A DNA stretch of 64,000 nt from Candolleomyces eurysporus (Eukaryota > Basidiomycota > Agaricomycetes > Agaricales > Psathyrellaceae). The translations under genes were made by a program, and so were the position numbers. The notes under the pieces were generated by a model. It was not told the DNA's origin. It saw only the letters and a program-made list of their open reading frames with translations, and searched no databases. The stretch spans positions 1 through 64,000 of the forward strand of contig JANBPK010000875.1 of assembly GCA_027579435.1 (NCBI GenBank), in the 5' to 3' direction. Below are positions 1 to 11,965 of this stretch, piece by piece (position 1 is the stretch's first letter; every line of letters begins with the position of its first letter).

Positions 1-28
1 AGACCACCGCCGTCGTGCGGGGGCATGC

Positions 29-267
29 TGATCCACATATCGATAGTAGAAATTTCATCCGAGACTCCCTTCTACCCTTCCTTCTTACTCCTTCTTTTCG
101 GAATCCCCTCGATACCAGCTTTGTTGATCCTTCCTTTTATTTTTCAAGTGAGAATGCCACCCGAATTTTTACGTGCTTAAGGATGATACCTCTTAGATAG
201 AGACATCAGACCTCCTCTCACAGGTGGGGGAATGTTGATCCACAATATCGATAGTAGAAATTTCATC
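29..267. repeat. Short direct repeat pair
   Basis: A stretch of about 31 bases at 29-59 recurs at 236-267 with one inserted base; both contain the core atcgatagtagaaatttcat. No coding sequence is convincing here. The pair may be the remnant of a small mobile element or of a local duplication; I recognise no family. Confidence 0.6.
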
Positions 268-326
268 TGAACTTTCTCTTTCTCTTTCTTGGCGCTCGAT
301 GACGGCGACCCTGACTTATTCCATTG

Positions 327-566
327 CAGCTGGTTGCATATCGATAGACCAGAATCCGCCGCGCTCCCCTTTTGATATTTGTTTAGCGGTGGAGCAGTGG
401 CGCAGCAACCAAATAAACTTGAGAGGGTTCTACAGTGAGGGAGGTGGCGGTTGGAAGCGACGACCCAGCCCGTTTGGGCATCATATTTTATTTGTACGCT
501 CCACAGATAAACAAATATCAAAAGGGGAGCGCGGCCGATTCTGGTCTATCGATATGCAACCAGCTG
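327..566. mobile_element. Foldback / MITE-like element with 59-bp inverted arms
   Basis: The left arm, 327-385, is the reverse complement of 508-566 with a single mismatch by eye. The arms begin cagctggttgcatatcgat and are separated by about 122 bases. A weaker continuation of the inverted repeat lies just outside. Short non-coding elements with long inverted arms are typical foldback elements or MITEs. I could not define a clean target-site duplication, and no transposase in the window has matching ends. The ORFs crossing this hairpin on both strands are therefore not likely genes. Confidence 0.75.
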
Positions 567-599
567 GAATGAATGATCGCAAAAAGCCGGCCGGATGAA

Positions 600-1190
600 G
601 CTGCAGATGCCGTGTGCATGGTCTTGGCGCTCTTTCGAGAGGTCTTTAGTACCCTCGGCTAAAATGCCTCGGTAATATGGGCGCCCTAGGAGGGGGGAAT
701 GGGACACCGTGGGCGAGCAAAAGCATAATGAGTCAGCCTGGGGTTATAGAGCTTCAAAATTTTGAGTTTGGAGCATCGCCCTTCCTATCATCAAAGTTCC
801 GATGCATTCTGACTCGGGTACTATTACCTGGAGCCTTTGCTGCCAACTTTGCATTGATGGCGAGCCTCCGGCGCTCGATCCAGTATGACTTTCTCATGTA
901 CATTATTCTTCCGTTCTGCACATCGCCCTTGTTTAGTTTGAGAGCCAAGCACCCGAAGAGCTTTGCACAGAAAGTCTGACCGACTGGGAGGCCGGTTCGT
1001 GGTCCGCAGTTCGAGGTTTCCGAATTCAGTAAGCATCTTCTGGGGCGCTGTTGAGGACTGCAGGTGCGGTAGGAGGAGCAAGGAAAGATATTCCACAAAA
1101 CAAGATGGCTATTAGGATAACAATGCGCTCACTGATCCCCCGAGATGGTCCATGCTCAAGGAAATATAGAAAATACCAGCTAGACAGACT
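600..1190. other. Intergenic tract with a copy of the 'caccgtgggc' segment
   Basis: Bases 677-800 resemble segments at 4150-4290, 8155-8290, 9165-9320 and 37078-37160, all containing a caccgtgggc...agtcagcctgggg core. This is the tail of the cassette that carries the DUF6533 genes. A minus-strand ORF at 1026-1214 has a hydrophobic stretch but no start context or family I recognise. Nothing else is supported. Confidence 0.4.
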
Positions 1191-1792
1191 ACTGTCCCTG
1201 AGAAGGCCTCCCATGGATTCAACTAAGGCCCCCGTGCCTACTGGTCAGTACGCCATTGCTACATAGACTATTTGACGGCCCCCCTTAAACCCTAAGCCTT
1301 ATCTACACTACCTTCAGTGTTCAGTGATTGGCAAGTGCTCGAGAAATGCGCCAGAGAATCCGTACAACACCAGTCGACTGCTACCCCGAACGCGCAGAGA
1401 ATCTCTAAGACCCCCAAGTGCCTGCCGGAGCGNAAAAAAGACCTTGATGAACGAATCGGACCCCCGTTCATTGGGCTACTTGCTAGGATCAGGTTTGACC
1501 CTGCCGCTGTGGAACAGACGCTTTCAGTCTCTAGTGGAGTGGCTCGTCCTACGTGAGTGATGACCATACCTCGACACAACCGCATTTCATGCTCAAGTGC
1601 TGATTGGCACCATTAGGCCGAATTATCTCCAAGGCGCGTTCTCGGGGTGGAATTATAGCGAATAGAATTGTCAATCATGCATAAAGTATGGATATTAGGG
1701 AGTGAGTACTGTTAATCTTTATCTTTTGTGAATGCATGAGTCTCGAAACGTCTAGGATGCCTTCAAGTTGTTTCACGACATCGACGACTTTG

Positions 1793-3597
1793 TCACAACG
1801 CGTTAAGATTATGACCATTGGCAATCGATACCCTTTCCCGCCTCAATTCGACGGGTGAGGTGAGTGGGGGTGCAAAAATTATGCGTTCGGTCGGGTAGGA
1901 GCGGTGTTCAAGTCCTGATACCACCCAGGCACTGCCGCCATCCATCAGACTTCCTTGGCGACGAAGTCGTTCGTCCCATGAACGTAAGCGGAGGATCATT
2001 CTTGTGGAGAGGATAGCATGGAGGGATGTTTCCGGTCTAACAGACGTTAATTTTGAACGTCTTGAGAAGAATAGTCTTATTGTGTGGAAGTGATGGGGAC
2101 GTACTGCACAACGATAGAACTCAATGCTTTGCCCTAGAAGACGTGAACTGGCTTAGTTGCCGAACGAGTGCAAGAATCAAGTAGTAAGCGCGAACCTTGA
2201 CCATGAAACGGGCGATAACGAAGTTGGTACAAGCCAAACCTAGCGCACAGCATTCAGATTCAACTTCAACGCTACTTGTTTCGGGGGAAGAATAGTTGAG
2301 GGACTCACCGGACAAACATACAAAATACACGAGTCCATCCTGATAGAAGATAGACACCAAAGTTGAGGTCTTGCAATGCCTGTAACTTCGAAACATGATG
2401 TATAACATACAAAGCATAACGACTGTAACAGTGTGATCAGTTGAGCTGTGAACTACCTCTGGGAACAATGGGCTGAGCACGAACTGGTGATACTGCAGAG
2501 CACGAGCAAGAAGCTGATCCCTAGAAGCCTAACGTTTGCTTCCACCGGCAAACAACCAAGATCGCGCATAATCGGTTGAAGTTCTGAGACTTTTATAGAG
2601 GTGTAGTCAGCTTGCTATTACTACGGTCAGTCGTCCCTGTGCTCAACGTACATTTAGCACCATTCAAGTAACGTGGGATTAGGTAAAGATGAGGAGCATG
2701 GAGAATCTGTGTCGTTCGAGTGAGAATACCACTTTCACGAAAAAGCAATGATTGAGACTGACGGCATATTCGAAAATGAGAAATACAAATAGTCTTCCGT
2801 CTCTTCCAGAGAAAGCGTATGCTCGGATAACCAAGATGGCTGAAGGCGTTAATAAGCGTTGATCGATACTATCGAGGGTCGTGACACACCCTCGGATGCA
2901 AAGATTATGAGGGCCGCTGATACTTGATATTTTCGAAAAGGGACCGGATTTGCCGGGATGCGACTGAGCGATTATCTTACAAAATCGAGAGACAGACCTA
3001 CCTCCATAGAGAACAAATGCAGAATGACATTGCTCGGCTGAGAGATTGGTCGGTAGAGTATCTGTCGTTGGGTCACCATCGAGCGTCGAGGAGGTTGGCT
3101 TACGAATTTAAGGATATGCTTACAGGTCAGAGAAAATGCCCCCTGAACGAGGGAGAAGTAGCGAATTACGAAGAACAGGACTTTCGGCAGGCTGATGGGT
3201 GCTTTCCACATTAATCGGACCTGTTGATAGGTCTGAATTCGATGCTGGAAACATGACTATGGGGTCTACCCCATACCTCGTCCGGGAAGGTGTGCAAGAA
3301 GTCAGCGATCTAGCCAGCATTTGATTTAGTGACTGCAACTCAAATGGATGCAAAGTTTGCCTTACCACAAGTGAGAAGCTGATCAATGTCTAAACCCGAG
3401 CACCGTTAGTGGTCGCCGGTCAAGGTTGAGGTGGTGGCAAAAAGATCGATCTCAACACGCACAAGATACTGTTGTAGCAGTGTCATTCCACATATTCATG
3501 GAGAAGTTCGGGGCAGAAGACTCACGTTCACAATTTGAGCCGAAGTGTACGCTCGGACGATAGTATCATAGCTGACTTGATCCGGGGATGTGGCCAT
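1793..3597 (-). CDS. DUF6533 multi-spanning membrane protein, paralogue 1
   Basis: This is a predicted seven-helix-type basidiomycete membrane protein of unknown function. It reads on the minus strand from the ATG at 3597 (MATSPDQVSYDTIV...) through about ten short exons with GT-AG introns of roughly 50-100 bases. The recognisable order is: N-terminal helix; a small exon reading IADFLHTFPDE; VRLMWKAPISLPKVLFFVI, the DUF6533 signature; an exon with LSAEQC; AILVIRAYAFSGRDGR; GISFLLVL; MLCMLYIMFRSYRH then YQDGLVYFVCLSG; and the final helix with LSTRMILRLRS. Phases match at every junction I checked. The C-terminal tail has a polar extension to the stop at 1793. No ligand or function can be inferred. 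It is nearly identical to the gene at 34704-36508. Confidence 0.75.
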
Positions 3598-4270
3598 GAC
3601 GCCGCGGCGGTCGATAGAGGACTGAGGGGACGGGCAGGTACCGGAAAGTCAGTCTGGTTCAAGGATTTTGAACTTTGGGTCAGGCGCATTTAACATCCTC
3701 TAGTTCCATCGCGATTGCATAGGTCTTCCAGCAACCCCGATATGACCGATATCAACACCATTCTATGTCACACGGAAATCGACATGGAACTCCGTGGAAC
3801 GGGTGCGCGAGGTACCCTTTGTTGAAGCTGTTCTTCTATCCCCATCAAGATTATATTATTTTGATGCGCCACTCAGGCCTGAGGGACTGCGCCTCTCCAC
3901 TCAAGGGCTCATCTCGCGACAAGACGTGCTTCCAGTCTCAACCAAACAGTCGTTCTCGACGGTGCCATGGTTAGTTTACTCCTGTGCGATCATCCTTTCT
4001 TGCCCTTGTCTTTTCGAAGTTCGCGTGTCACCGCGCCGGTACGAACGACTCACCGAAAACCCATCGCAATTCCTTCGGGGCTAGATGGTTGTATCGGGTA
4101 CCTAACATCAGGTGATGACACTTCTCCAGCTACAGATAGCAATCGATAGGGGGACCCTAGGACGGGGGAATTGGGGCACCGTGGGCGCGCAGATGCAAGA
4201 AAAGTCAGCCTGGGGTTTTAGAGCTTCGAAGTTTTGAGTTTGGAGGATTCGAATTCGTTGGCATCGCCCT
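3598..4270. other. 5' flank of DUF6533 gene with conserved unassigned segment
   Basis: The segment 3765-4150 is conserved in 7725-8100, 8700-9060 and 36677-37045. A plus-strand reading near 3794-3970 (DAPLRPEGLRLSTQGLISRQ) is partly kept in the 36.7 kb copy, but frames break in the others and I recognise no domain. It may be an old exon of a divergently transcribed gene or only the shared flank. Confidence 0.35.
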
Positions 4271-4875
4271 TCCTAAACAGTTAAAGTCATAATGTAATAA
4301 AACCTCGTACATAGCTTCAATTTATCCCCGTTCAAACCCTTTAAGCACTGCGAATTAAAACAAACATCGAAGGGGACAATCCGACGGCTACCGGCAGCTG
4401 TCCATGACTGAGAACCGGGTTGGGTGATTGCCATGTGCATAGACCCGAACATCAGAAGAAAACAATACGGAGAGGTGATTAGAGGAGATTGACGATCCGG
4501 ACATACCTCTTCACCGTACCATATATATATCGGTCGCGGAAAACCATATGTGCGCGATAGTGAGACTAAGCGGCCCCAGGTGCGAATATCCACACACTCA
4601 AGAAAAATCCTCGGCCAAATATCGATAGATAGAAAAGAAGAGATCATAATATCATATCCTATGACTGTGGTCGGCCTAATGAATAATCATGTGCAGCACA
4701 GTAAGTAGTAGATGTAGATAAACCCTGTCAATCGGGAGACAAAACGAGAGGCAAGATAAGATCAAAAAATGACAGGGAGCATACAATGGCGTGAAGAGAG
4801 AGGAGAATGTAGCTGGATGAATCAACGACAAATGTACCGATGTATGCGTATGCTGTACCATGTGGGAGATAAAGA
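4271..4875. other. 3' flank of the lost DnaJ gene
   Basis: The sequence is collinear with 37160-37760, which lies immediately downstream of the intact DnaJ gene. In the intact copy this is the 3' untranslated or intergenic region. Minus-strand ORFs here (4273-4647, 4676-4861) lack a start context and a family match, so I treat them as chance. Confidence 0.45.
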
Positions 4876-4879
4876 GACG

Positions 4880-4955
4880 GGGACAGACAGACAGACCGCC
4901 ACCCTTTCCTTTCTCCTCTAGGGCCTCGCCCGCAGCGATCCCGGGCAGTTAAGTT
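4880..4955 (-). pseudogene. DnaJ/TPR gene remnant (heavily deleted)
   Basis: The 3'-flank sequence agacagaccg is joined directly to a fragment of the TPR exon (ccaccctttccttt...tagggcctcgcc) and then to the exon fragment gcagcgatccc. Compared with 37765-38840 this requires at least two internal deletions. Past this point comes the same novel sequence (actataat...aagagataagaacaaa) that follows the truncated copies near 13040 and 33690. Confidence 0.6.
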
Positions 4956-5406
4956 TCAATAAAAATACATACTACGAGACTATAATTGTGAGCTTACAAA
5001 AAATAAGAGATAAGAACAAAGGGGGATGGTGTTGGAACAGCGGATGTACATGTGGCCGTTTGAGCAAGTTGCGCGTCTGATGCAATCGCGTTTAAACTCC
5101 GACGGCGTCACGCCTGACCGGTGGCTCCCAGGGTGTACTATGTGTCCAACGTCGCCAAAGATTAAAGCTTAAAGCCTAGTGTACTGGTTAGCAAGAATGT
5201 GGTCACAGGGTAGGTTTTGTGTCCTTGATTTGGAGGCCTCGTTGTCGTGCTGGTAGTTGTTGATTGACTACACAAAGCTATATCTGAACTACTTGATAAG
5301 ATCAGAGGCCTACGCCTTGAATCTGCGTCCGAGCAAGTTCTCTTGCATCCCCACCTCGATACTCAGTCTCCCACTTTCAACTTCTCCTGATGTCCCATCC
5401 TGTCCT
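4956..5406. other. Inter-cassette spacer
   Basis: This spacer, with aagagataagaacaaagg and later gagaatgtggtcaca, is repeated after the other truncated DnaJ copies (13040-13199 continuing at 29201; 33690-34080). Its stretch near 5111-5130 (cgcctgaccggtggctccc) is the empty-site equivalent of the point where the 16-kb composite insertion sits in another copy. No gene is seen. Confidence 0.6.
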
Positions 5407-5766
5407 GAGAAAGTTCCCCATGGGTCGACTGGGGTCCCCGGGCCCTCGCGACGTTTCATGATCGTATCTTTACTTTCTTACTTTTGAATCGCTCACCTTC
5501 ATCCGGCTCCATCGTGAGAGTCGCTCCCTTGATGTACGATACATGTAATACTAGTATCGTTTGAGGAAAAGAAAGAAGTATTACGGCACAATGAGTTGAT
5601 GTTTATCCTTTGCGAATGCATGAGTCTCGAAACGTCTAGGATGCCTTCAAGTGGTTGCACGGCATTGAAGACTTTCGGCACAACGAGTCAACTTGACAAC
5701 TATTGAGAATCAACCGCCTTTCCCGCCTCATTTGTCATGAATATCATGGTGCGAATCTTGCACTGA

Positions 5767-7525
5767 TTAGGATGCCTCAACGGGGGAGGAGGGTGGGGAT
5801 GCAAAAATTATGCGCTCGGATGGGTGGGAGCGTTGTTCGAGTCCTGATACTGCCCAGCTACCATCGCCGCCGCCATTAGTCGGACTTCCTTGGCGACAGG
5901 GTTTTTCAGCCCATGAACGTAAGCGGAGAATCATTCTTGTGGAAAGGATAGCATGAATGGATGTTTCTGGTCTACAGACGTCAGTTTTCCAAACTCTTGA
6001 GAGAAATGGTGTTATCGTGCGGCAAGTGGTGGGGACGTACTGCACAAGGAGAGGACTCAATGCTTTGTCCTAGAAGACGTGAACTGGATTAGTTGCTGAA
6101 CGAGCACATGACTCGAGTAATAAGTGCGAACCTTGACCGTGAGGAGGGCGATGAGGTTGCTACAAGCCAAAACTAGTGCAAAGCCTTCAAATTTAGCGCT
6201 GCTTTTGGGGGGAACGAATAGCTGAGGGACTCACCGGACAAACATACGAAATAAACGAGTCCATCCTGATAAAAGATAGACACCAAAGTTGAGGTCTGGA
6301 GGTGTCTGTACCTCCGAAACATGATGTACAACATGCAAAGCATAATGACTGTAACAGCGTCATCAGCTGGGATTGTCAGATCGCTCGGAGAACAACGGGC
6401 TGAGCACAAACCGGTGATATTGCACAGCAAGAGCGAGAAGCTAATACCCAGGAGGGTGAAGTTTGCTTCCACCGGCATACAACCAAGGTCACCCATTGAA
6501 CGTTCAAGGACTGTCATGTAAGAGAGGTGCACTCAGCTTTCCGCTACTGCAGCCAGTCGTCTGTGTGTTCAACGCACATTTAACGCTATTTATGAACCGC
6601 GGGAGAAGGTAGAGGTGAGAAGCGTGAAGGACCTATGTCGTTTGAGTGAGGATAGCACTTCCTCTCACAAAAGAGCAGCAATTGCGACTGACGACAAATT
6701 CGAATATGAGAAAGGCGAGCAGTTTTCTATCTCTTCCAGAGAAGGCGTATGCTCGGATAACCAAAATAGCTGAAGGCGTCAATAACGATAAGGGTTGGAT
6801 CGGTAACTCTTGCGAGTGGTGACATACCCTCGGATGCAGACACTACGAGAGCTGCCGATACTTCATTTATTTGAAAAGGGATTGGTTTTTCCGGGAAGCG
6901 ACTGAGCGATTACCTTACAAAATTGAAAGACAGACCTACTTGTATCGCGAGTAAATGCAGAACGACATTGTTCAGCTGAGAGATCGGTTCGTATACCATC
7001 TGTCGCAGGGTCACCATCGAGAAGGTTGGCCTAGGAATGTAAAGATATGCTTACACGTCCACTGAGAGAACGCCCCTTGAACGAGGGAGTAGTAGCGAAT
7101 TGCGAAGAATATGACTTTCGGCAGGCTCAGGGGTGCTTTCCACATTAATCGAACCTGTTGATAAGTCTAAGTTCAACGCTGAAAGCATGACTACGGGCCC
7201 AACGCCATACCTCGTCCGGGAAGGTGTGCACGAAGTCAGCGATCTTGGCAGAATCTGATTCAGTGATTGTGACTCACATGGATGCCAAAGTTCGACTTAC
7301 CACGAGTGCGAAGCTGCTCATCGCCTAAATTCGAGCACCGTGAGTAGTCGGGGTTGAGGTGGTGGCAGAACAATCGATCTCAGCACCCACAAGATACTGT
7401 TGTGGCAATGTCATTCCAGTTATTCATGGAGAAGTTTGGGGAAGAAGACTCACGTTCACATATTGAGTTGAAGTGTACGCTCGAATGATAGTCTCGTAGC
7501 TGACTTGATCTGGCGATGTGACCAT
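5767..7525 (-). CDS. DUF6533 multi-spanning membrane protein, paralogue 2
   Basis: This is a diverged paralogue of the gene at 1793-3597 with the same exon plan. It starts at the ATG at 7525 (MVTSPDQVSYETII) and its exons read AMSSFALV, IADFVHTFPDE, VRLMWKAPLSLPKVIFFAI, LSAEQCRSAF, AILVIRAYAFSGRDRK, GISFSLLLCNITGL, MLCMLYIMFRRYRH, YQDGLVYFVCLSG and LSTRMILRLRS. The acceptor before the TLVVSASE exon is a cag that lies four bases downstream of the acceptor used in paralogues 1 and 4, and phase is preserved. The polar C-terminal tail (GLEQRSHPSERIIFAS) is shared with the other copies. No frameshift was found in the exons I read. Function is unknown. Confidence 0.7.
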
Positions 7526-8440
7526 GACGCCGCGGCGGTCGATAGAGGACTGAATGGACGGGCAGATACCGGGAAGTCGGTCTGGTTATAGGATTTTGAA
7601 CTTTGCGTAAGGCGCGTTAAATAACCTTGCACAGCGGCGGCAAACCAGCTTTAACAGCACTCATTTCACGGAGTCCCATGTCGATTTCCGGTTAACATGG
7701 AACGGCCGACAGAGAGCAGCCGGAATGGTGCTCGCATTGAACATTCCAAGTCTGCTAGAGGATCTATGTAATCGCCATGGGATTAGGGTTGCCCTTCCAT
7801 CTGGATGTTGTTCTCTCATCCCCTTCAGGATTGAGTGGCTCTGTAAAATGTGCCACTCGAGGGTTCATCTCGCGGCCAAAGGTGCTTCCAGTCTCAATGG
7901 AGCCACCAAGTAAACTCACTGGACTCGCTGTGCAACCACACAGTCGTTCCTGGTTCCACGCTGCTGCGCGATTGTCCTTTCTTGCCCTCGTCTTTTCGTA
8001 GTTCGCGTGTCACCGCGCCGGTGAGCGATCATCACGAATCAAGCACCGAGAACTCATCACAATTCCTTCGGGGCCATGTGGTCGAACACGGCCATAGGAT
8101 ACCTGGACACCCGGCGGTGACACTACTCCAGCTACAAATAATAGTCGATAGAGGGGACCTAGGACCAGGGGCCAAATGGGGCACCGTGGGCGGGCAGAAG
8201 CAGGAAAGTCAGCCTGGGGTACCGAGCTTCGAAAGTTTGAGTTTGGAGCATTCGAATTCGTTGGCATCGCCCTTCCTATTATCAAATTCAAACAGTTGAA
8301 GTCATAATGTAATGCAATACCTGCATTCTGATTCTCGCTGTCCTTGCCCCGTTGAGATTCATGGCTATTGACGCTATGTAAAGCGAGACCACGGAGCTCA
8401 AGCGAAAACCTCATAGAAAACTTCAATCTTTTGAGCTAAT
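7526..8440. other. Cassette copy 2 flank (conserved segments)
   Basis: It contains the conserved plus-strand segment (7725-8100) and the caccgtgggc segment (8155-8290) seen in other cassettes. A minus-strand ORF at 8010-8426 covers both but is not maintained in the other copies. No gene is supported. Confidence 0.4.
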
Positions 8441-9329
8441 CGAATGGGAGGCATCGACTCTCCCCTCGAGTCTCGTAGCTGACTCCATCTGACAGCGTAG
8501 TCATGACGCCGCGGCGGCTGGTAGTGGACTGCAAAGACGGGCAGATACCTGGACGTCAGCCGGATTCAAGAATTTTGGACTCTGGGGAAGGCGCATCAAA
8601 TAACCCCGCACAGCGGCGGCAAACCAGCTATAACGGCACTCGTTCCGGGGAATCGATTTCCGGTTAGCATGGGATGGTCGACTGAGAACGCCCGGAATAG
8701 TGTTCGCATTGGTCATTCCAGGTGTCTGCTGCAGGATCTATGCAATCACGATGGACCTAGAGGTGCCCTTCCATCTGGATGTTGTTCTTCCATCCCCATC
8801 ATATGATGTCATACCATAGTCACGGCACAAGGTCCCAATAAGTGCACCGCTCAAAGGTCCATCTCGCGGCCGAACGAGCTTCCAGTCTCAATGGAGTCAC
8901 CAGGCAAACTCACTGGAATCGCTGTGCAACCACACAATCGCTCCTGGTTCCATGGTTGGTTTGCCGGCGCGCAAGCATCCCTTTTTGCCCTTGTATTTTC
9001 GAAGTTCGCGAGTCACGGCGCTGGTAAGCGATCATCACGCATCAAGCACTGAGATTTGAAACTTACCGTAGCGTAGTTTCTTTGGGCCATATGGTTGGGC
9101 ACGGCCACAGGATTACTGAACATCCGGCATTGACACTACTCCAGGTACAGATAGCAATCGATAGGGGAGCCCTAGGACCNGGGGGAATGGGGCACCGTGG
9201 GTGAGCAGAAGCAGGAAAGTCAGCCTGGGGCGATAGAGCTTCTCCACCTTGAGTCTGGAGCATTCGAATTCGTTGGCATCGCCCTTCCGATCATCAAGTC
9301 GAACAATTGAAGTCATAATATAATACAAC
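8440..9329. repeat. Truncated fifth cassette copy
   Basis: The sequence resumes inside exon 1 of a DUF6533 gene. A minus-strand ATG near 8500 is followed by a stretch resembling the start of the other copies (a GVSYE-like motif), and then come both conserved flank segments again. Everything 3' of exon 1 is missing, so only the 5' end and flank of the unit were copied or retained. Confidence 0.6.
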
Positions 9330-11220
9330 AAGTCCCGCCTCGCTTCGCTACGGCATCGGGATCCAAGAATATAGGCCTATCCTCAGAATTTTAGCTCGCT
9401 ACAATATTGAGCCTGAAAATACGGGATGGTCAAGGGTGTTCTGCAAAGCTCATTTGATCAATCCCTCCGCGTGCGGGGGTGTATAATCTATTCAAAATCT
9501 TTGAAACTCATATCTCCCCATGCGATGCAGACCGCAAACAGATTAGCACGAACTAATATAGAGTTGGGCATGAGGCCATTGCTGCCCCTTTCAATTAGGA
9601 CTTCATCTAAAAGACTCTATTAGTCGTATCCATTGGGGCGCATTAGTATGACTTAGCACCCTAGAAATATTCGCTGCTTCGACTCAAGCCGGTGATAACT
9701 CTAGCTCAAACGTCTCCAGAAATCCAAGGTTTAAGGCATGCTGCTGCCCTAGGCTCTTTTTTCTCAGACAATGAGAAACTACTGTTACAATAGAAGCTGA
9801 GATAGGAGACTTGCTGCGCATGACGACATAATGTTATCTAGGGTCAAAGCAAGAGCAGAGATCAACCTTTATAATAAAGAAGGGGGTAGGAAATGTTGAG
9901 TATTATTATGTCGATGCTCTCATCACTCCAGTATTTTATCATCTGTTTCACAAACTCCTATCATTTACTCCACAGACTTTTAGTATATATAGTACCTACT
10001 GTATCTACTTACAACAAGGCTTCCGTCAATCATGTCGCTTGAATAGTCCTCTCCCGTCGCTCTCGTCGTCGTCGCCGACACTTCCATCAGTCTCAGTGGT
10101 CCATTTTTGTCAGGAAAGACCGGTCAAAGAGAGAGAGAGGAGACAAGACGTAAACTTGTCCTTGTGACGTTGATTCGCCATGAACACGATAGATTAAAAG
10201 TCGAGTTTGAACATACAGGCTTGAGGATGCCATGTAGCTAATGTGGTATGAGCATTGGGACCTGGCAATGTCTGCAACGACCACGGTCGCTGACTAACGA
10301 CACCGCCACCTCAAATCCTGTCCCGAGGCCTCTGGAGGAACAACGACCTCAAATCTATGCCCCCAGAGCAATAAGCACCAGTCATAATAGCTACTCGAGC
10401 AAATTTAAATAGCTTAGATGACTATATGAATAAAAAGTCGCTTGTATTCTCCTATTTTCATGTTGGGGGACATAGTTCCACACACCCCGGTGCAATCAAT
10501 CACCCAAAATTGGCAGGGGCACAGGCGCAAGCTTGGAATAGGGGCTTATGACTTGCGGTACACATTCCGAGAGCTGCTCTGGACGTATCGCTCCAAGACG
10601 CGCTCAGTCAGTTTTTGTGGCGAAAATCTAGCTTTTGTTAAGAGGAATTTCTGAAATTCAGCCTGGGTCGCGAGATGCAACCGTCAGCCACCTCTTAAAC
10701 ACACTCAATTTTGAATTCCTATTAACAGTTTATTCTTTCTACTCTAAAACTGCTATAAATGCATTTATCATTGCAGAATATGTGTTGTGGAGCTCATAAA
10801 GTGTACCGGACACAATCGCAGGTTATTTGAGCGGGAGGTAAATAGAGCCAAACAGACCGCAAGGTTCGCAGGAATTGCCAGGTCCCATGAGCATTGACAT
10901 GTCCAATTATGCTGCCTTGCAATTTGAACCTCATCCTTCGTACATCTTGCACACGCAATTGGCGTGTATTAGAATGGCTCAAAGGTTGGCTGTAGCCTTT
11001 GAGCTTGCCTGTCCGAAGCTTGTACTTTTGAAATAGACAATGAGATATGATATGAGGCGACTTATAAGGAGATCCTGTGCACGACTACAAATGCAGACAG
11101 GTTAATTCGAGAACAAAAAAAACAGTTACAGAATGTAGAAAGGGAAAATTTGGAAAGAACAGGTCAAAGAGAAAGCCGCCAAGAGGTAAACAGAAGTAAA
11201 CTGATCGATGACGTATCTTT
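9330..11220. other. Unique AT-rich tract between cassette fragments
   Basis: This ~1.9 kb has no counterpart in the other cassettes. The sequence before it (caattgaagtcataatataatac) reappears in similar form after it (near 11270-11300), so it is flanked by related sequence rather than being a clean insertion. No ORF is long or recognisable. A possible solo LTR is listed separately. A reading from an ATG near 10031 meets a stop after four codons. Confidence 0.4.
9894..10016. mobile_element. Possible solo LTR
   Basis: A 123-base AT-rich block begins TGTTG and ends CAACA, with a TATATATAG box about 30 bases before its end. These are the usual features of a small fungal LTR. I see no 5-base target duplication, no primer-binding site that I recognise and no internal retroelement genes next to it. 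The left edge could instead lie further left, near 9833. Confidence 0.3.
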
Positions 11221-11960
11221 TAAGATACTAGAGGATACCTGCACCCTGGTTCTCGTTGTCAAAGTCAAACGATTGAACATAATGTAATGTAATACCTGGA
11301 CTCTGATTCTCATTACCCTTGCCCCGTTGAAGTTCATGGCTATTGACGCTATGTGAAATGATACCACGGCGCTCGAGCTCGAACCTCGTATCACGCTTCA
11401 ACTTATCCCTGTTGAAAGCTCTCAGATTCAAGCACTGCCAATCAAATCAATCAATTGAAGGGGACGATTGAACGGCAGCTGTCCATGACCGGCGAGATTT
11501 AGGAGCTGGGTGATTCATTCCTATGTGCAAAGATAAACAAAANCAGAGGGGTGACCAAGAGTCTAGGAGAGGGACAATCCAGACATGCCTGTTGACCATA
11601 CCCAACAATCACAGAAAACTATTTGTATGCGATGAGACTAAGCGGCCGCAGGTATCTGGTCTGCGTAGATCCGCCCAAACAGCCCAATAATCATCAGCTT
11701 GGATGCGCTCTCAGGTAATCCTTGACTGAATGTTGATAGGTAGAAAAGAAATCATGATATCATGTCATATGACTGTAGATGTGGTTGAAGCCTGTCAATC
11801 GAAAACGATAGGCAAGATAAGATCNAAAAAAATGACAGGGAGCATACAATGGCGTGAAAAGAGAGCGGAAAGTAGCCGAATGAATCAATGAAAAATGTAC
11901 CAAAGTATGCGTATGCTGTACCGTGTGGGAGATAAATAGAGAGGGATAAAGACAGACCGA
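11221..11960. other. 3' flank of truncated DnaJ copy
   Basis: This is collinear with 32040-32700 and, more distantly, with 37160-37760. It is non-coding in the intact copy. An isolated N at about 11825 lies beside a run of A. No gene is supported. Confidence 0.45.
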
Positions 11961-11965
11961 ACCTA

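Larger units (their letters stand above)
1193..4990. repeat. Duplicated cassette, copy 1 (DUF6533 gene plus DnaJ 3' remnant)
   Basis: This block is collinear with 34100-37790 at an offset of about 32.9 kb. In a ~105-base stretch compared by eye (2121 vs 35032) I counted three differences. More diverged copies lie at about 5400-8440 and 29200-32640. The block carries a minus-strand DUF6533 gene, a conserved plus-strand segment (3765-4150), the caccgtgggc segment (4150-4290) and the 3' flank of the DnaJ gene. The right end is a DnaJ remnant with at least two internal deletions (about 4880-4955). Confidence 0.85.

Noticed and set aside
177..598. Two overlapping ORFs on opposite strands
   Set aside because: Both run through the foldback element; their length comes from the inverted arms, not from coding.
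4273..4647. Minus-strand ORF of 124 codons
   Set aside because: Located in the DnaJ 3' flank and not maintained in the 37.2 kb or 32.1 kb copies.
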